From: Apostichopus japonicus
Taxonomy: Eukaryota; Echinodermata; Holothuroidea; Aspidochirotida; Stichopodidae
NCBI RefSeq assembly: GCF_037975245.1
Contig: NC_092573.1
Span: 3,657,501 to 3,721,500 of the forward strand
Reading direction: 5' to 3'
DNA length: 64,000 nt
The translations under genes were made by a program, and so were the position numbers. The notes beneath the pieces were generated by a model, which worked only from the letters and a program-made list of their open reading frames with translations, did no database searches and was not told the DNA's origin. Of this stretch, positions 45,301 to 55,202 are shown piece by piece (positions within the stretch are counted from its first letter, which is position 1; every line of letters begins with the position of its first letter).

Positions 45301-48300
45301 CACAGAACACCCATTGGGGTCATAATAAACCATCGGGTATTTAACCATGCAATATAAAATCTGATAAGAGATGAGCATAAAATACATTCTGTGAGCTACA
45401 GGATAATTTACATTCAACTTTTTTCCTCTACAAAAGAAATCTTAAACATATTTGTGACAAATATTCCATAACTTGTGGACATGCACCGTGAAAGAGATCA
45501 ATTCTTTGTATGTTTACTTCCGTAGGGCACAAAAATGCCTCAGGGTATTTTCTACTACTGCTCTAGTTTATGTGAACATAGAAATATAGAGTACTCTATG
45601 TTCTACAGATTGTATTTTCTACTACTGCTCTATTTTATGTTGACATAGAGATATAAAGTCACTCTATGTTCTACAGATTGTATTTTCTACTACTGCTCTA
45701 TTGTATGTTTACATAGAGATGTAGAGTCACTATATCTACAGATTGTGTTTTCTCCTACTGCTCTATTTTATGTTGACATAGATATATAGAGTCAATCTAT
45801 GTTCTACAGATCACTGTTTACAAAGATGACCTAAATCAGAATTCTTTCCCCTCGACTTCTCTACAACCTGTAGTTTGATCGCTTCTGTCATATTTCTAAC
45901 TCCTGTGCGGACCTATTGATAAACCATTCCAAAGTAAAGACCACTTACCATATCTTCAGTGTTCAGTAACAGTTTCATACTTTTATTTGTTCCTGTGACA
46001 TTTGCTGGGAACTCACAAAAACCTATCAGACAAAACAAGCAAAAAAAAAGAGGTAAATCTATATGGTATCTATTGGGTTAATTCTTCAACATTTAAAAAG
46101 AGATTTATAACTCTCCAAGAATGACATCTCACTTGGCAATTGTGAGTTGATGTGCAATACCTTTTAGGATATCTGTAAAAAGAATTCAAAGACACTAGCC
46201 TTGGAGGCCCTCCAGCGCAACACGGCTCCTTGAGCCTAACTTGATGAAATTTTTATTTTGCAGAACCATGAAAATAGGAGTTCTATGAACTTTAAATGAT
46301 AAATAATTTATGAAGTGATAACGGACATTTGAACATACCACAATTTACACCATATCGCTCATCCACGAGCCCCTCATAGGTAGTCTGGGTGCAGAGGGGT
46401 GTCACCAAGTCCTGGTCTCGATCGATTAATATCAAATGACCGATCTCGTTATTGACTGCTGACTTTGCTCGTCCCTGAATAGTTTGCAACACTTTTACCA
46501 AATCAAAAACCATCTTAAAATCAGGCAGAAAAAAAAACAGTAAAATTGAAATCAATATTTAATTTTGCTGGATAACTTACAGAGATGATTAAACGCTCAG
46601 TAAACACTGTAATCAAATGACAACAATACTGCATACTGTAGATACCGCAAGCCTGCACAAAAAATGTTGGCAAACGGTACATAAATGACTAAGCCAGACT
46701 GTACCGCCAGTTCAGCAAGTGACTGGGTAAGAGAGGTTCATCCAGACAAATGAGGCTGCTTCTAACCAAAAGAAGGAACGCTAAAAACTTAAAACATTAA
46801 AATCCTCAAAACCCGAAACGACCAAACCCATACAGAACCCATCTCAACAGGTTCAGAGACTCTGTTACCTGGTGAACTTAAAACCCAAAGATCTATTTGT
46901 GAGGTGGACACCCTGGCCCCATCACCCCCTCCCCTAACCTCCCTTCCCTTCCCTACAGAATCATGACGATGGGCTAGAGGCCATCCTTTCACCAGAGCAA
47001 TAACGGCCGTTACTAGCAACCTTGTTGAGATGACAAGCACACATATAATGAATGCCTACCTTATAACGGCCGTGCCGTGTTACAAGGAGATGTCTATCAG
47101 TGAAGCAGTGGGCATGTATGATACGAACCTACATTTAAATATAAACTATTTAAGTTATCATCTTACATTAGAACACCTTCCCATTCCATATATATGGGGT
47201 ATGGTCCCAAACAGGTTCTGCAGGTTGACAATAGACATGGCAATACTCTGAATCCAAGTTTGATCACCGTTCTGATAAATGAAAATATAAAAGATAGAGA
47301 TACTGATGTCAATGTGAGAGGTATTTCAATTGTTCAGAGGGCACCAGTGGGTGCCTCAGATCTGACAAGTCACTGTATGAGATGGGGTATGACAGAAAAA
47401 TGAAATTAAAATGAGTCAACACACCTGACGAAAAAGAAATGCAGTTTAACAACTGGTTTTGTCCCTTTGGAACTGATCAAGCAAAGGTAAGAATTGAACC
47501 TTAGATCTTGTGTCACACAGATATAAGTTGATACCATTGGGCCACAGTTCTGTTGTTTGTGTGAGGGAGGTATTAGTAATTTCTGTCACAATAAGAAGAG
47601 TTAATTTTTTTATTTATTTTTTTTTCCCTGGTGTATGGACGCTCTAAGTGTGTAAAATTTTGCTTCACAAAGGCAAAAAAACTTGAACACAGAAGAGCAA
47701 AGTTTGACTACAGTATGTACGTGTTGTCAACATCGTATTAATATAAACTTTCCACACTTGGAGAGGGTTATAAACAGTGTCATTCAATAATCTCAATCAA
47801 TATATAATGAAAACAAACTTCCACAATTTAACATACCAAATCCTTGAAGAGATGAACTTGGCAATGGGAAATTGCAAGTTCCATTGAGCTAGCTCAATAA
47901 AAATATATGCTTTATAGGAATCAGGTGAAGTAACAACTTTATGAGTCGGAGTAGTAGGGCTTTACCACGTTGTAGCGTCCATCCCCCACCTGAACCCCAT
48001 CCCCAAGAAAAAGTCACAAACTACTGAGCTTATTAATTCTTAGAATGGATGCATATCTCAGACTTGGTTTCAGAAAAGTGCTTGCACCGTGGAAAATCAT
48101 ACACAAAGCTGACACATATTCTATTTGTAATGATTCTTGTAATACATACGCTGCAAGAATAACTGAGCAGAAAATATAGTTTAGCTGCATTTCAAAGAAC
48201 TGAAGCAGTTTTGCAAACTATATGTCATTAATTTCACTTCCACCAAGTAACATAACCTTCTAGAAAGCTTTTTTCCTCTTTCTAAGAATTGCAGGTACAG

Positions 48301-51300
48301 AAACTAAAAACTAATGCAGGCTGTTTACAGTGAGTATCACAGACAAGCGACAAACGTACGCAAACCTATCACAAAAGGAAGGATTATTGTCATGTTCCAC
48401 TAAGAAAGTTGACAGCGGCTACATTAAGTGATATAAATCCTTTTATGGCAGGATTTTGGTTTTGGAGATTAAATTTGACAATCTATCCAAATTTATCCAA
48501 TTGATTAATACTCAAGATTAGACGTAATTAGATTTGTTCACCAATTGAATATTTTTTACCTAGTGAGATTTTTACAAAAGTTTCATCAGAATTTAAGAAT
48601 TATGTTGGCAATTTATTTTCAGCAATTTACCTGCAACATTCAAGCATTTATTCATTATTGAATTGAATGTTTTAAGTAAAGAACAACATTGTTCTGGGGA
48701 TTTTAGTATTTTGTTTATGACAACAAAAGAGGCGGGGCATGGGGGGGAGGTAAGGTTCTGATAGGGGTCACTTTCAAGATATGACATACACACTCTCCAG
48801 TGATGATGATGTTATTTTATTAAATTAATAAAAGGGGACAAAAATCTTCCCGTGAGAAAGCCATGGTTACCAAGAAGAAATCTTTGAAGAAACCTGGAAG
48901 TTCCAAGGAAAGGATATCATCATCAAGAGGAATTAAGTCAAGTTTAAACTCTTCATAGATTCCATCTGTGGAAGTGAAACAAACATTATTAAATCAAAGA
49001 AAATTGGCTAGATTCATCTAAAAAAATAACCCTATCCCTAACTAACAAAATTGGTAACTGCTTTATTATTCATGGTTGGAAAATATTTTGATGCACTGGT
49101 TCAACCTCAAAAATTGTTTCAACAATCTAAATTGATACAAGCAGCATGTTGGCATCAACATGTGATAGCATATGCCTCTTCTTGGTTTGACATTCCTTCT
49201 CTCACCAACTTTGATAGCATAGCTGTTAGGATATATCTTATATCTATATATAAAACTATCCTCCTTAAATTTTATTTTGGACCTTAATTTACTGAGATGT
49301 CCTCTTTCCCTGATCGAGACCTTCTTTCCCCTCTCTATCAAACTGGGATTTTCATTAGCAAACTACATATCCTGCAATTTACAATTTCAAAATGAGACAA
49401 TTGCATATTACTTTTCAGCATCTATGAAGTTTCAGTCAATTTTATGGCTTTTTATAATATTTTTGAGAAGTTAAGTATGCAAGATGGCATATCTCCACTG
49501 AGCAATACCTTCAAAGACACCTTCTTCTTCCATGATCATATCACAAGCAAACATCTGGAGACAGAAATAATATAGATTAGAAAAGAGAGCCACAATAGCA
49601 TCAAAAAATTATTCTCTCTGGTTTCTTTCTATCTTTTACTGGTACTGCTACAATTGCCACTTTTTAACCCTTCTCACCCATTTCATCCTATAAATGATTT
49701 ACAAGCTGGCCCAACAATACACATCAACAAGTAATTCTACTTATAGGTTTCCTCAGCAACCCCAAGCTCCACCTGCCCTCCCCCACCCCCTTACCCACTC
49801 ATGAAAAGGAGATGACCAATTTTGAGGACGCTCATCTAAACAACATATCAAGAAGTTGAAAAGATTGTAAGTGATGGTAGATCCATTGAAAGAGGTTACG
49901 GTACGTGTAGCTGTGAGGGAAGGAGATTGATCCAATCTGTCAGAGCCTAGAGCAGTACAATATCTATCTTTTCACAATCCGTCTGTCAACGAACGAGCAA
50001 AAGACCTAGCAAATACACTAGTTAGCTACAGTATGGGAACAGCACTACGAATACAAGCAGTTTCATTATATCAGGAACACTGTGACACTTATCATTCATT
50101 TGAAAATACCATAAAAGAAATGCCATGTCTTACCCTTCTTGGAACATAGAGCACTTTGTACCTCTTTTTCTTGAGAAACTTTTTGTCAGCATTCATTTGA
50201 TCTGAAAGGTTTGAGAGAAATGTTATCGATTCGTACAACAATCAATAAACAGTATTAATGTCCATTGACAATATCATGTTTCATCATCATGTTTATAATG
50301 ATCGTAACATAATTGGTGATGACATCACATTTCTCTGACTCTATGGCACAGTTCTTCTTCTTTTAGCTTAAATACAAATATGGCACACACAGTGATTCAA
50401 GTTTCAAACAAATATGTAATATTTACATTACATTACATTAGAATTTTCATGTCATTTAGAAAGGAATTTTTTTTCCATACTGAGTTGTACAATAAGAAAA
50501 GAATAATGATATTTAAAGGTACTTAAATAGTTGTGACAAGTCCTTATGCACAATTCCCAGATTACAAAACTATTTAGTATCAATGAGGTACGTCAGATTA
50601 GTTACATTTCTCTCCTTGTGTTGACTCTATGGTGATTGTACCACAGAAGTACAGTACGTACTGTAGCCAGTGGTTAAACATGATTTTATTGTCACCAGAA
50701 CTTGCATCCCACACCCAATTAATAATAATAATAATATCATATAAATAATATTATTATTTTCAGCATATTATTATGGATACAGTAGTAGCAAAGAACGAAT
50801 AGAACGTTACCTGCAATTAACTTTGCATTACGGACGGTTGGTCTGACCAGATACATTCGCCTACAAAATGGAAGTTTGTTAATAAATAAGGGGTTAATCA
50901 ACGGTCTAGCGTGCGTTACTCGCAGGATTAATGCACGATCGGGGGATAATGCAAGCGATAGCATTAACACCCGGAGTGCATTAATCATGTGAGTAACGCA
51001 CGCTAGACCGTTGATTAACCCCGTTCATTCATACACTACCATTTGTGGAGGGGAAAAATCATAAAACAAAACATTTTTGGTTACATCTAAACCAACGATT
51101 TATTAAAGTGATGCCCCGTAATTTTGCCGTGCATTACTCACAGGATTAACCACGGTCAGCTGACCTGAATGGACCAATAGGATTTAGGAATCTTTACTGA
51201 GTATGAATGAACATAAATTTACCGATCAGCATAAAAGCAGCTGAGTGGCATATAGTGTTACAAACAATTAAAATGAAATACCTAAAAGAAAGTTACAATA

Positions 51301-54300
51301 TTTTAACCAGATCGGTCTTTTAACCTACAACATGATTCGTATTTTACCACATACAGCTATTCTCCTATAAACATGAATGGTTTTCATTCACTTTTTTAAG
51401 GAGCTAAGAAAAATAGTTACTTACAGCTCTGCAAACCTTACATTCAATATTTTTTTCCCTATATGTATTTGTACTTGTAAATGATCTTCAAATTATGGTG
51501 ATTGTGACCTTGTCATATAACTTTGAGAACAATTTGGGCTTGGCACACAGAATCGACTAGACTAATAACAAAACTGACTGAATGACAAACTATGGAGACA
51601 GGTTTCATAACAGTGAATGTTTCAAAACTGCAGGGTACTTTGTTTTAAATCATCTGTCTGCCAGGTGAGTTGAAGAAATACCATGCCATTTGAGAATCTA
51701 CATATATCACATTTCTTCTTATTTATTACTGTGGGTTGTATGAGCTGTACATAGTGTCTGTTGTGCATTTTGGAGGAATAGGTTAAGTAGTAAACTACAT
51801 ACAGTATACACATAAGTACCACTTAAAACTGTGGCTTTTTCATTATTCACACATGATTGCTTGAGAGACCATGCATGCATCTTTGTTTAAATGTTAATTG
51901 CATGGTCGTTCACATCAATTACGCAAGTCTGTTGACATCATGTACAAATATTTGTACAGTACAGTATATGCAATTACATGTATGCCAACAAAGATAACCA
52001 GAAAAATATCTGTCTCTAGGGTGATGGTATTGTACTTATGCAAACCAGAGATTTGACAGAACAAGAAACTTTATTGTGGTAAGTTTCTACAGAAATACTC
52101 ACGCGGGACTCTCGGTATCGATGGATCTTGACTCTAACTTGTGGATCTTATTCACCCCATGACTCTGAGGAAGAAAATGGACAGAAATAGGTTCATCGAC
52201 TAACATAATACAGTAAAAGATTACAAAACATTTCCATGGGTGAAATAAGGTCTGTAAATGAATATTCAGATCTGGTACATTGCTTGGCTAAAATATTCAG
52301 TTAAAGAGGCATGATCATGATTGCACCGTCGGTAATAAAGAAGGAGATCAAAGTTCAATCCATCACAGCCCGGTACATCTTCTGTTGACGGGTGGTTGCC
52401 CATAGGCCACATGTATACTGTACCTATTGATTTGAATTTTTTCAGTGTCTAAATGATTGCAGTATGGTTACATAGGGTCTCTTTGGGTTGAAAGAGTGGG
52501 ACGTCGCATCCTGGTGGAGGGGCATCCCCTCCTTTGCAGAAAGTTGTTTTTTTATTGTATACAAAATTCATGCATATTTACAGATTTATAAACCAGTTTA
52601 GCACAAAAGGTGGTTTATCAGTATGGTGTAGCCAAAAATGATCAACTATTAAAATCTGACTGACCCCACTTCTGAAGTATTTGCACAAATTTTTTTTTTT
52701 TTGCGTGCATTTTTGGCTGGTTTACGTATAATAAAAGCAGCACTTGATGTTTTTGAACGTCACGTAGACCTTTAGAAAATTATGATGTACTGAGTGGAAC
52801 AACATGGTTCCCTTGCAAAAGGGGTATTATTTATATATGGTTACCCTAAAAAGATGATTAGTTCGATTCACACAACTGATTGCCGATTTAAAAAGGGTCG
52901 TCCAACAGCAACGTCAAAGTATACAAGTGATGTAAGTAGAGGCTACTGAAGCTATTGTAGAGTATTAATGGGTCAAAGGTCATCTCAATAGGCCACTACA
53001 GGCCAAATGCAGCCAATGAAAGATTTTAATCTCTCCTGCCAAAATCAGTCGGCTCACAATGTTGTTGTGCTTGACTGTGCTGACCATTATGGCTTTAGGA
53101 TTTAGCAACCTACAAGACTAACGTGCACATTGATCTATCTAGGTAAAGGCTTTAGTGGAGCATGCTTATTTATTGTCTGGTGTGTTTTGTTCTAAATTAT
53201 ATATACTATTTGTCTATACCTATTAGGTAGAAAATTTCTGAGAACCCTTATACTGGAACTGCTCATATTTTTGCTTAGTCCTTTTTTAGTGATTAAATGT
53301 ACCTGTGTAAGTCTTAAAATGGCTTCCTAAGTAGGGATGCACCGGATCCAAATTTTTGGATCCGGCCGGAACCGGATTTTGCCTGATAGTACATGAAATC
53401 CGGCCGGATAAAATCCGGCCGGAACCGGATTTTTTCATTAGGAAATCATTAGAAAATCATTAATAAGAAGTAGAAGTATGAAACAAGGAGCAAATCTTAG
53501 GTGAGGTATACGCACATTATAAAGAAGATTAAATTAAACATGTTAAACCTAATTTTTCCTTACTTTGAATGTTTTTATTAATATTTGGAAATAGTTTTAT
53601 ACATTGATTTAAGTTAATACCAACACCTTTTTAAGGAATAATTCAGGCCAGATTCTGACAAAGATCCGGCCAGATTTTGAAAAAGATCCAGCCGGATTTT
53701 GAAAAATATCCGGCCGGAACCGGATAATTGCTCACTATCCGGCCGGATAGTCCGGCCGGATATCTGGTACATCCCTATTCCTAAGGGGCAACAACAGTGC
53801 AGTCTGGCAATCAATATTACTTGGTAACCCATTGCTGGGAATCTTTTTCCAGGGATGGGGACTTCACTAAAATTTTCACAGAGCCAGTTAGGTAATCTTT
53901 ACCTATGTGTATGTTACAACCATTTCTTGCACGGACAGTCACAATCATTGTCAAGGCAATGGAATCCACCATACATGGATTTCACGAGCGCAGGCTACTG
54001 TTAGCATGCAGAGACTACGTATTTCACAGTTTACGGTATGCATTCTGTACAAAAGCTTGAGAATAGTCCGAAGCTTCGCCCCTTTTGCATGTGAGAATAG
54101 CTTAGCAGCACCAGGATAAATCAATATCAGGATTTTGTCTGAAGAGAATAATACAGTTTCACTGATGATCCCATTGCCCCCCCCCCCCCTCCACCCAACC
54201 CCCTTAACATAAAGGACTCTATATGCACATGTTACAGACCTGTACCAATTCTATGAGTCAAATGTTGGAATGGAGGGAAATATTGGACTTTCCCATTTCA

Positions 54301-55202
54301 CAAGCAAAAGTAAAATTTCATATCCATTCATGAAAGAGTTCTCACAGTTATGATGCGGGCAAGTTAATAGTTACCACCTTCTTGAACAAACCTTAAAGAA
54401 GAATTTGTTTTGTTTCAACACACCTTCAAAAGTTGAGCACCTGCTATACGGTCTAAAGGTCTCATTAAACCAGGATCAAGGATGAGATCTTTCTTCTCTG
54501 GAAGCTGGAACAAGAAAGAAAAAGACATTAATAGGAAAAGTCAATCGACTTGTTTACAGTGCAGAATACACCACCAAACATTAAAGTTACTGTTGAATGA
54601 AGTATTCATTCAATCAGATTTGAACTTTCACATCACTTTCAAAATAACACATCAATCAAAAGTGAACAAAGTGATTTCATCTCCTGATATCACTGTGAAA
54701 TCAAAGTGAAAATATGATAGCCCCCTCTCTCCAGGATATCTTGGGGCCCAAAAAGAGATGTTCTGGTCATTAACTCGAATGGCATTGTGGCTAAATTATT
54801 GCACCATCACAAAACGATCGGCTCATAATACAAAACAAGTAGGCCTAACTATATGCTTACTGTATGCCTATGTTACTCCTACAGCCTAATTCAGTGTAAT
54901 ACCACCTATAGCCTGGCTATAGGGCCTAGTATTTGTGATTTAGGGCTTCAGTTCTGTTAGGCATCGATAGTTTTGCATTAGGCTAGTAATAGTTAGTAGG
55001 GGTACTAGCCTTATTCGGACTACTCTAGTACGCAAACCTAACATGTTAAATGTCATAATCCTTAAAAAATAATCAACACAAATAAAGCACCGACCGACTC
55101 TAGAAGATGAACTAAATGTTCTTTAGCAAGCTGACGAAGAACAGAAATTTCTGGGAGAGGTACACCAGATGGGCCTAGAATGTTGCCGTCGCGTGATGCC
55201 AT
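21367..55202 (-). CDS. VPS33B: VPS33B, Sec1/Munc18-family vesicle tethering protein, 20 coding exons, complete
   Basis: VPS33B is the Sec1/Munc18 partner of VIPAS39 (SPE-39) in the endolysosomal CHEVI complex; it regulates SNARE-mediated fusion and sorting. Exons in transcript order: 55095-55202, 54424-54504, 52103-52164, 50811-50860, 50134-50201, 49509-49554, 48871-48965, 47167-47271, 46339-46513, 45949-46022, 44551-44637, 43661-43754, 42760-42837, 41467-41531, 37226-37280, 35551-35771, 33855-33953, 29396-29489, 24061-24180, 21367-21440. All junctions are GT/AG, phases agree throughout, and the sum is 1851 nt (616 aa plus TGA), close to human VPS33B. Recognisable family stretches are LLESLPEKKDL (exons 1-2), GDQTWIQ (8), LIDRDQDLVTPL and TYEGLVDE (9), HIGACEGI (13), QSYGYDSLLTF (16), VFSGSYTPLSCKLVEQ (17), FLGGCTFAEIAALR (19) and GYRFIFATTAI (20). 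These favour VPS33B over VPS33A. Start: ATG at 55202 followed by Ala, 16 residues before the conserved LPEIS segment. No frameshift or premature stop is seen. Identification rests on recalled family sequence, not a search. Confidence 0.95.
25862..25871. repeat. 5' target-site duplication of the RTE LINE
   Basis: ATATATTTTG here is repeated exactly at 29116-29125, immediately after the element. Ten base pairs fits RTE elements, whose duplications vary in length. Confidence 0.8.
25872..29115 (+). mobile_element. RTE-clade (BovB-like) LINE, apparently full length, in VPS33B intron 18
   Basis: A 3.24-kb retrotransposon inserted antisense to VPS33B. It is flanked by a direct 10-bp repeat, ATATATTTTG, at 25862-25871 and 29116-29125, which I read as the target-site duplication. 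About 200 bp of 5' leader precede the ORF, and the leader starts with an imperfect tandem copy of GTTTAATGGAGGT. The 3' UTR is essentially absent: the element ends at the TG of the stop codon and target DNA supplies the final A. A leader motif (AAGGCAATGGCAAACCACTT, 26039-26058) and the 3' GTCGAACACGACTCGACGGC (29088-29107) resemble, from memory, the ends of ruminant BovB and its SINE partners. That supports RTE-clade membership. Confidence 0.9.
26078..29116 (+). CDS. RTE-type endonuclease-reverse transcriptase, intact 1012-codon ORF
   Basis: This is the single polyprotein of the LINE, used for target-primed reverse transcription. The open frame extends upstream to 25976 but has no ATG before 26078 (Met-Thr-Met-Thr), which I take as the start. 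The N-terminal half is an apurinic-type endonuclease with GTWNVRT, ISELKW, QVYAPTSA, MGDWNAKIG, RNQIDYILV and GTDHELL; the catalytic Asn, Glu, Asp and His positions look retained. A basic linker follows (KKQKKSKWLSKKA). The reverse transcriptase has FIDYSKAFDCVDH, GKGVRQGCILSPYLFNLY and YADDTTLL (YADD codons at 28342-28353). The C-terminal part carries LWCWRRLLRVPWT and a basic tail. No stop or frameshift interrupts it, so the copy looks recent and possibly active. Assignment to RTE rather than Jockey or CR1 is from C-terminal similarity to BovB. Confidence 0.92.
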   Translation: MTMTDITRTDIVPDGGTRGPESTKPTTGEEQHPVTRAGRNDVAALNPTGSAETETTRAISGRMNFSKEHKIGTWNVRTMNRGKLDIVFKEMDRTAVEILGISELKWTDMGHFQSNGCKVFFSGHERIKRNGVALICNKTTAASVLGYNPVNDRMISIRLDGQPVKTTIIQVYAPTSAASDEDTQNFYGRLQDLVDSVPRGDALVIMGDWNAKIGEEPVAGISGRHGLGERNEAGERMLDFCEANRLVISNTWFQQPKRRLYTWTSPDGQYRNQIDYILVRKRWQSAVKSANTLPGADCGTDHELLVAIIHIKLRKVKKQDRVKKYSLNEIPERYSIEVKNSFAALDLTERKPDELWQEVEDIIKKAADRNIPRAKKQKKSKWLSKKAIEIADKRREAKKQGIHNREFRQLNADFQYQARKDKENHLNRVCAEIEADNQRGRTRDVFKKIRDITGEFKPRVGSLKSNAGGDLCEESLVKERWRVYTEDLYRSDHNITTQFTEGIYEEEAPIIEEEVRKAVKSLANGKSPGSDELPIELFKEVGEEGVIVLTVICQRIWCTGVWPKRWKESIYIPIPKKGDPRICSNNRTIALISHASKVMLKVIQHRLEGYMEREMSIEQAGFRKGRGTRDQIANLRWILERSREFQRPVYMCFIDYSKAFDCVDHPTLWTMLTEMGIPKHIVHVIKSLYNEQEAKVRTEYGDTENFNIGKGVRQGCILSPYLFNLYSEYIMRQANLDNVELGVKIGGRRVNNLRYADDTTLLAESKEDLLNLMERVQAHSTQAGLHLNLKKTKVMCTEELDEIILGGNKVEIVHDFNFLGSRIEDNGTCKGEILRRLALGRAAVTGLNKIWRDKAISLLTKSQLMKVLVFPVVLYGSESWTITKGMRERIDSFELWCWRRLLRVPWTAHRTNISIVEQIKPSLPLEAQILRQQLNFFGHIMRADDSLEKSLMVGMGDGSRKRGRPRARWMDGVKQATGLTLDRLRGATRSRQDWRIKVMVITRGRTRLDGTR
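29116..29125. repeat. 3' target-site duplication of the RTE LINE
   Basis: Exact copy of 25862-25871. Its first base completes the TGA stop codon of the LINE ORF, so the stop depends partly on the insertion site. Confidence 0.8.
30915..31735. repeat. About 36-bp minisatellite in VPS33B intron 17
   Basis: More than 20 degenerate units on the plus strand of the type ACACACATGGTTCTACCTGGTTGTCTCATCTAAG, some shortened to about 22 bp. On the transcribed minus strand most units contain CCAG|GTAGAAC or CCAG|GTGAACC, which resemble splice donors, although no exon is nearby. Confidence 0.9.
32240..33878 (-). repeat. Minisatellite made of VPS33B exon 17 tail plus its 5' splice site, about 50 units
   Basis: Units of 30 or 32 bp repeat CTGTAAACTTGTTGAACAG|GTATGCTT (minus strand; the bar is the exon 17 splice junction). 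The array is continuous with the exon: its last 24 bases (33855-33878, encoding LSCKLVEQ) form the first unit. Thirty-base units translate as VCLSCKLVEQ; 32-base units keep TCAG before CTGTAAAC, as in the exon. Higher-order periods of 216, 154 and 216 bp are seen between 33160 and 33750, showing block duplication. Nearly every unit retains AG|GTATG. Confidence 0.95.
34268..34325. repeat. Interrupted (ATC)n/(ACC)n microsatellite
   Basis: About 58 bp of mixed CATCAT and CACCAC triplets in VPS33B intron 16. Confidence 0.85.
34485..34580 (-). mobile_element. tRNA-derived SINE or tRNA pseudogene in VPS33B intron 16
   Basis: Minus strand A box TGGCCGAGTGG (34560-34570) and B box GGTTCGATACC (34522-34532), 38 nt apart start to start, with GGTTCCGGGTTCGATACCTGG typical of tRNA T arms. 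It ends in a T-run (34492-34500). A Ser/Leu-type tRNA ancestry is suggested by the A box. It does not fold as a full cloverleaf. Confidence 0.65.
37805..38439 (+). mobile_element. Probable solo LTR in VPS33B intron 14
   Basis: A 635-bp block starts TGTGAAG and ends CCTTACA (TG...CA borders with short inverted ends). It is flanked by ATAC at 37801-37804 and 38440-38443. Inside are a 26-bp tandem duplication at the start, a TGACGTCA site (about 37860), a TATA-like GATATAAAT (about 37910), two inverted repeats and AATAAA (about 38315), in the order expected of an LTR. No internal retroelement genes remain. Orientation follows the TATA-to-AATAAA order. The 4-bp duplication could be chance, hence moderate confidence. 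Confidence 0.6.
38197..38260. repeat. Perfect 19-bp inverted repeat inside the LTR-like element
   Basis: Arms 38197-38215 and 38242-38260 are exact reverse complements with a 26-bp loop. The hairpin lies between the TATA-like motif and AATAAA, so it could fold in LTR transcripts. A weaker 12-bp inverted repeat (37991-38002 with 38034-38045) lies upstream and encloses an octamer-like ATTTGCAT. Confidence 0.8.
39110..39665. repeat. 39-46 bp minisatellite in VPS33B intron 14
   Basis: About 13 units built on GGTCATCATATGCAATTGAA followed by GCAGGATGGGATTAAAACA. Longer variants include TCACATGCAATCGAAACA. The last third (39440-39600) is nearly uniform with a 39-bp period, indicating recent expansion there. 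Confidence 0.9.
40820..41240. repeat. About 54-bp minisatellite in VPS33B intron 14
   Basis: Seven to eight units containing CATGGGAGTGTTATTTTAAG, then CCAGAACACTTCCTAGAAAC and ACTTCCTTTCC. It lies about 230 bp downstream of the exon 14 donor (minus strand) and does not include exon sequence. Confidence 0.9.
42239..42771 (-). repeat. Minisatellite containing VPS33B exon 13 tail and 5' splice site, about 9 units
   Basis: About 57-bp units on the minus strand carry AAACAGAACATA|GTGAGTATATAGAG. The first 12 bases are the end of exon 13 (42760-42771) and GTGAGT is its donor. Downstream copies vary (GTGATT, GTTAGT, GTGAGTAAAG). Intervening sequence includes CATGCCTGCTATGTAAAG. The array begins in the exon and runs into intron 13. 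It shares no obvious sequence with the exon 17 array. Confidence 0.9.
43222..43505. repeat. Segmental tandem duplication in VPS33B intron 12
   Basis: Two diverged copies about 175 bp apart share AAGTATTGCCAAGACATCAT and GAGGGAATCTGTACAGCCAG. Both copies are intronic. Confidence 0.8.
45548..45812. repeat. About 66-bp minisatellite in VPS33B intron 10
   Basis: Four units starting TATTTTCTACTACTGCTCTA and ending CTATGTTCTACAGATTG, with periods of 64-68 bp. It begins 137 bp beyond the exon 10 donor and is not exon-derived. Confidence 0.88.
47488..47552 (-). mobile_element. tRNA-like SINE head in VPS33B intron 7
   Basis: Minus strand carries TGGCCCAATGG (47534-47544) and GGTTCAATTC (47491-47500), spaced like tRNA A and B boxes. 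Body and tail are not clear. It could be a degraded SINE. Confidence 0.5.
50890..51022. mobile_element. Foldback MITE-like hairpin, perfect 32-bp arms, VPS33B intron 3
   Basis: Bases 50890-50921 and 50991-51022 are exact reverse complements. The complementarity continues inward imperfectly through GATTAATGCAC and GTGCATTAATC, leaving a central part of a few dozen bases. Total length is 133 bp. Related sequence (GTGCATTACTCACAGGATTAA) recurs at about 51130-51150, probably a decayed second copy. No clear target duplication. Confidence 0.8.
53332..53777. mobile_element. Non-autonomous hAT-type element with CCGGCCGG repeats, in VPS33B intron 2
   Basis: The ends TAGGGATGCACCGGAT and ATCTGGTACATCCCTA form imperfect inverted repeats. 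An exact 8-bp duplication, TTCCTAAG, sits at 53324-53331 and 53778-53785. Six or so CCGGCCGG palindromes cluster just inside both ends and are absent from the AT-rich middle, suggesting subterminal transposase sites. No coding capacity. Confidence 0.8.

Noticed and set aside
46789-47403. Small frames overlapping VPS33B exon 8
   Set aside because: They run through exon and intron in the wrong frame or strand; the exon 47167-47271 on the minus strand explains the conserved part.
52300-52365. Possible tRNA-like SINE (GTTCAATCC near 52353)
   Set aside because: B box is acceptable but the A-box region is too weak to support a call.
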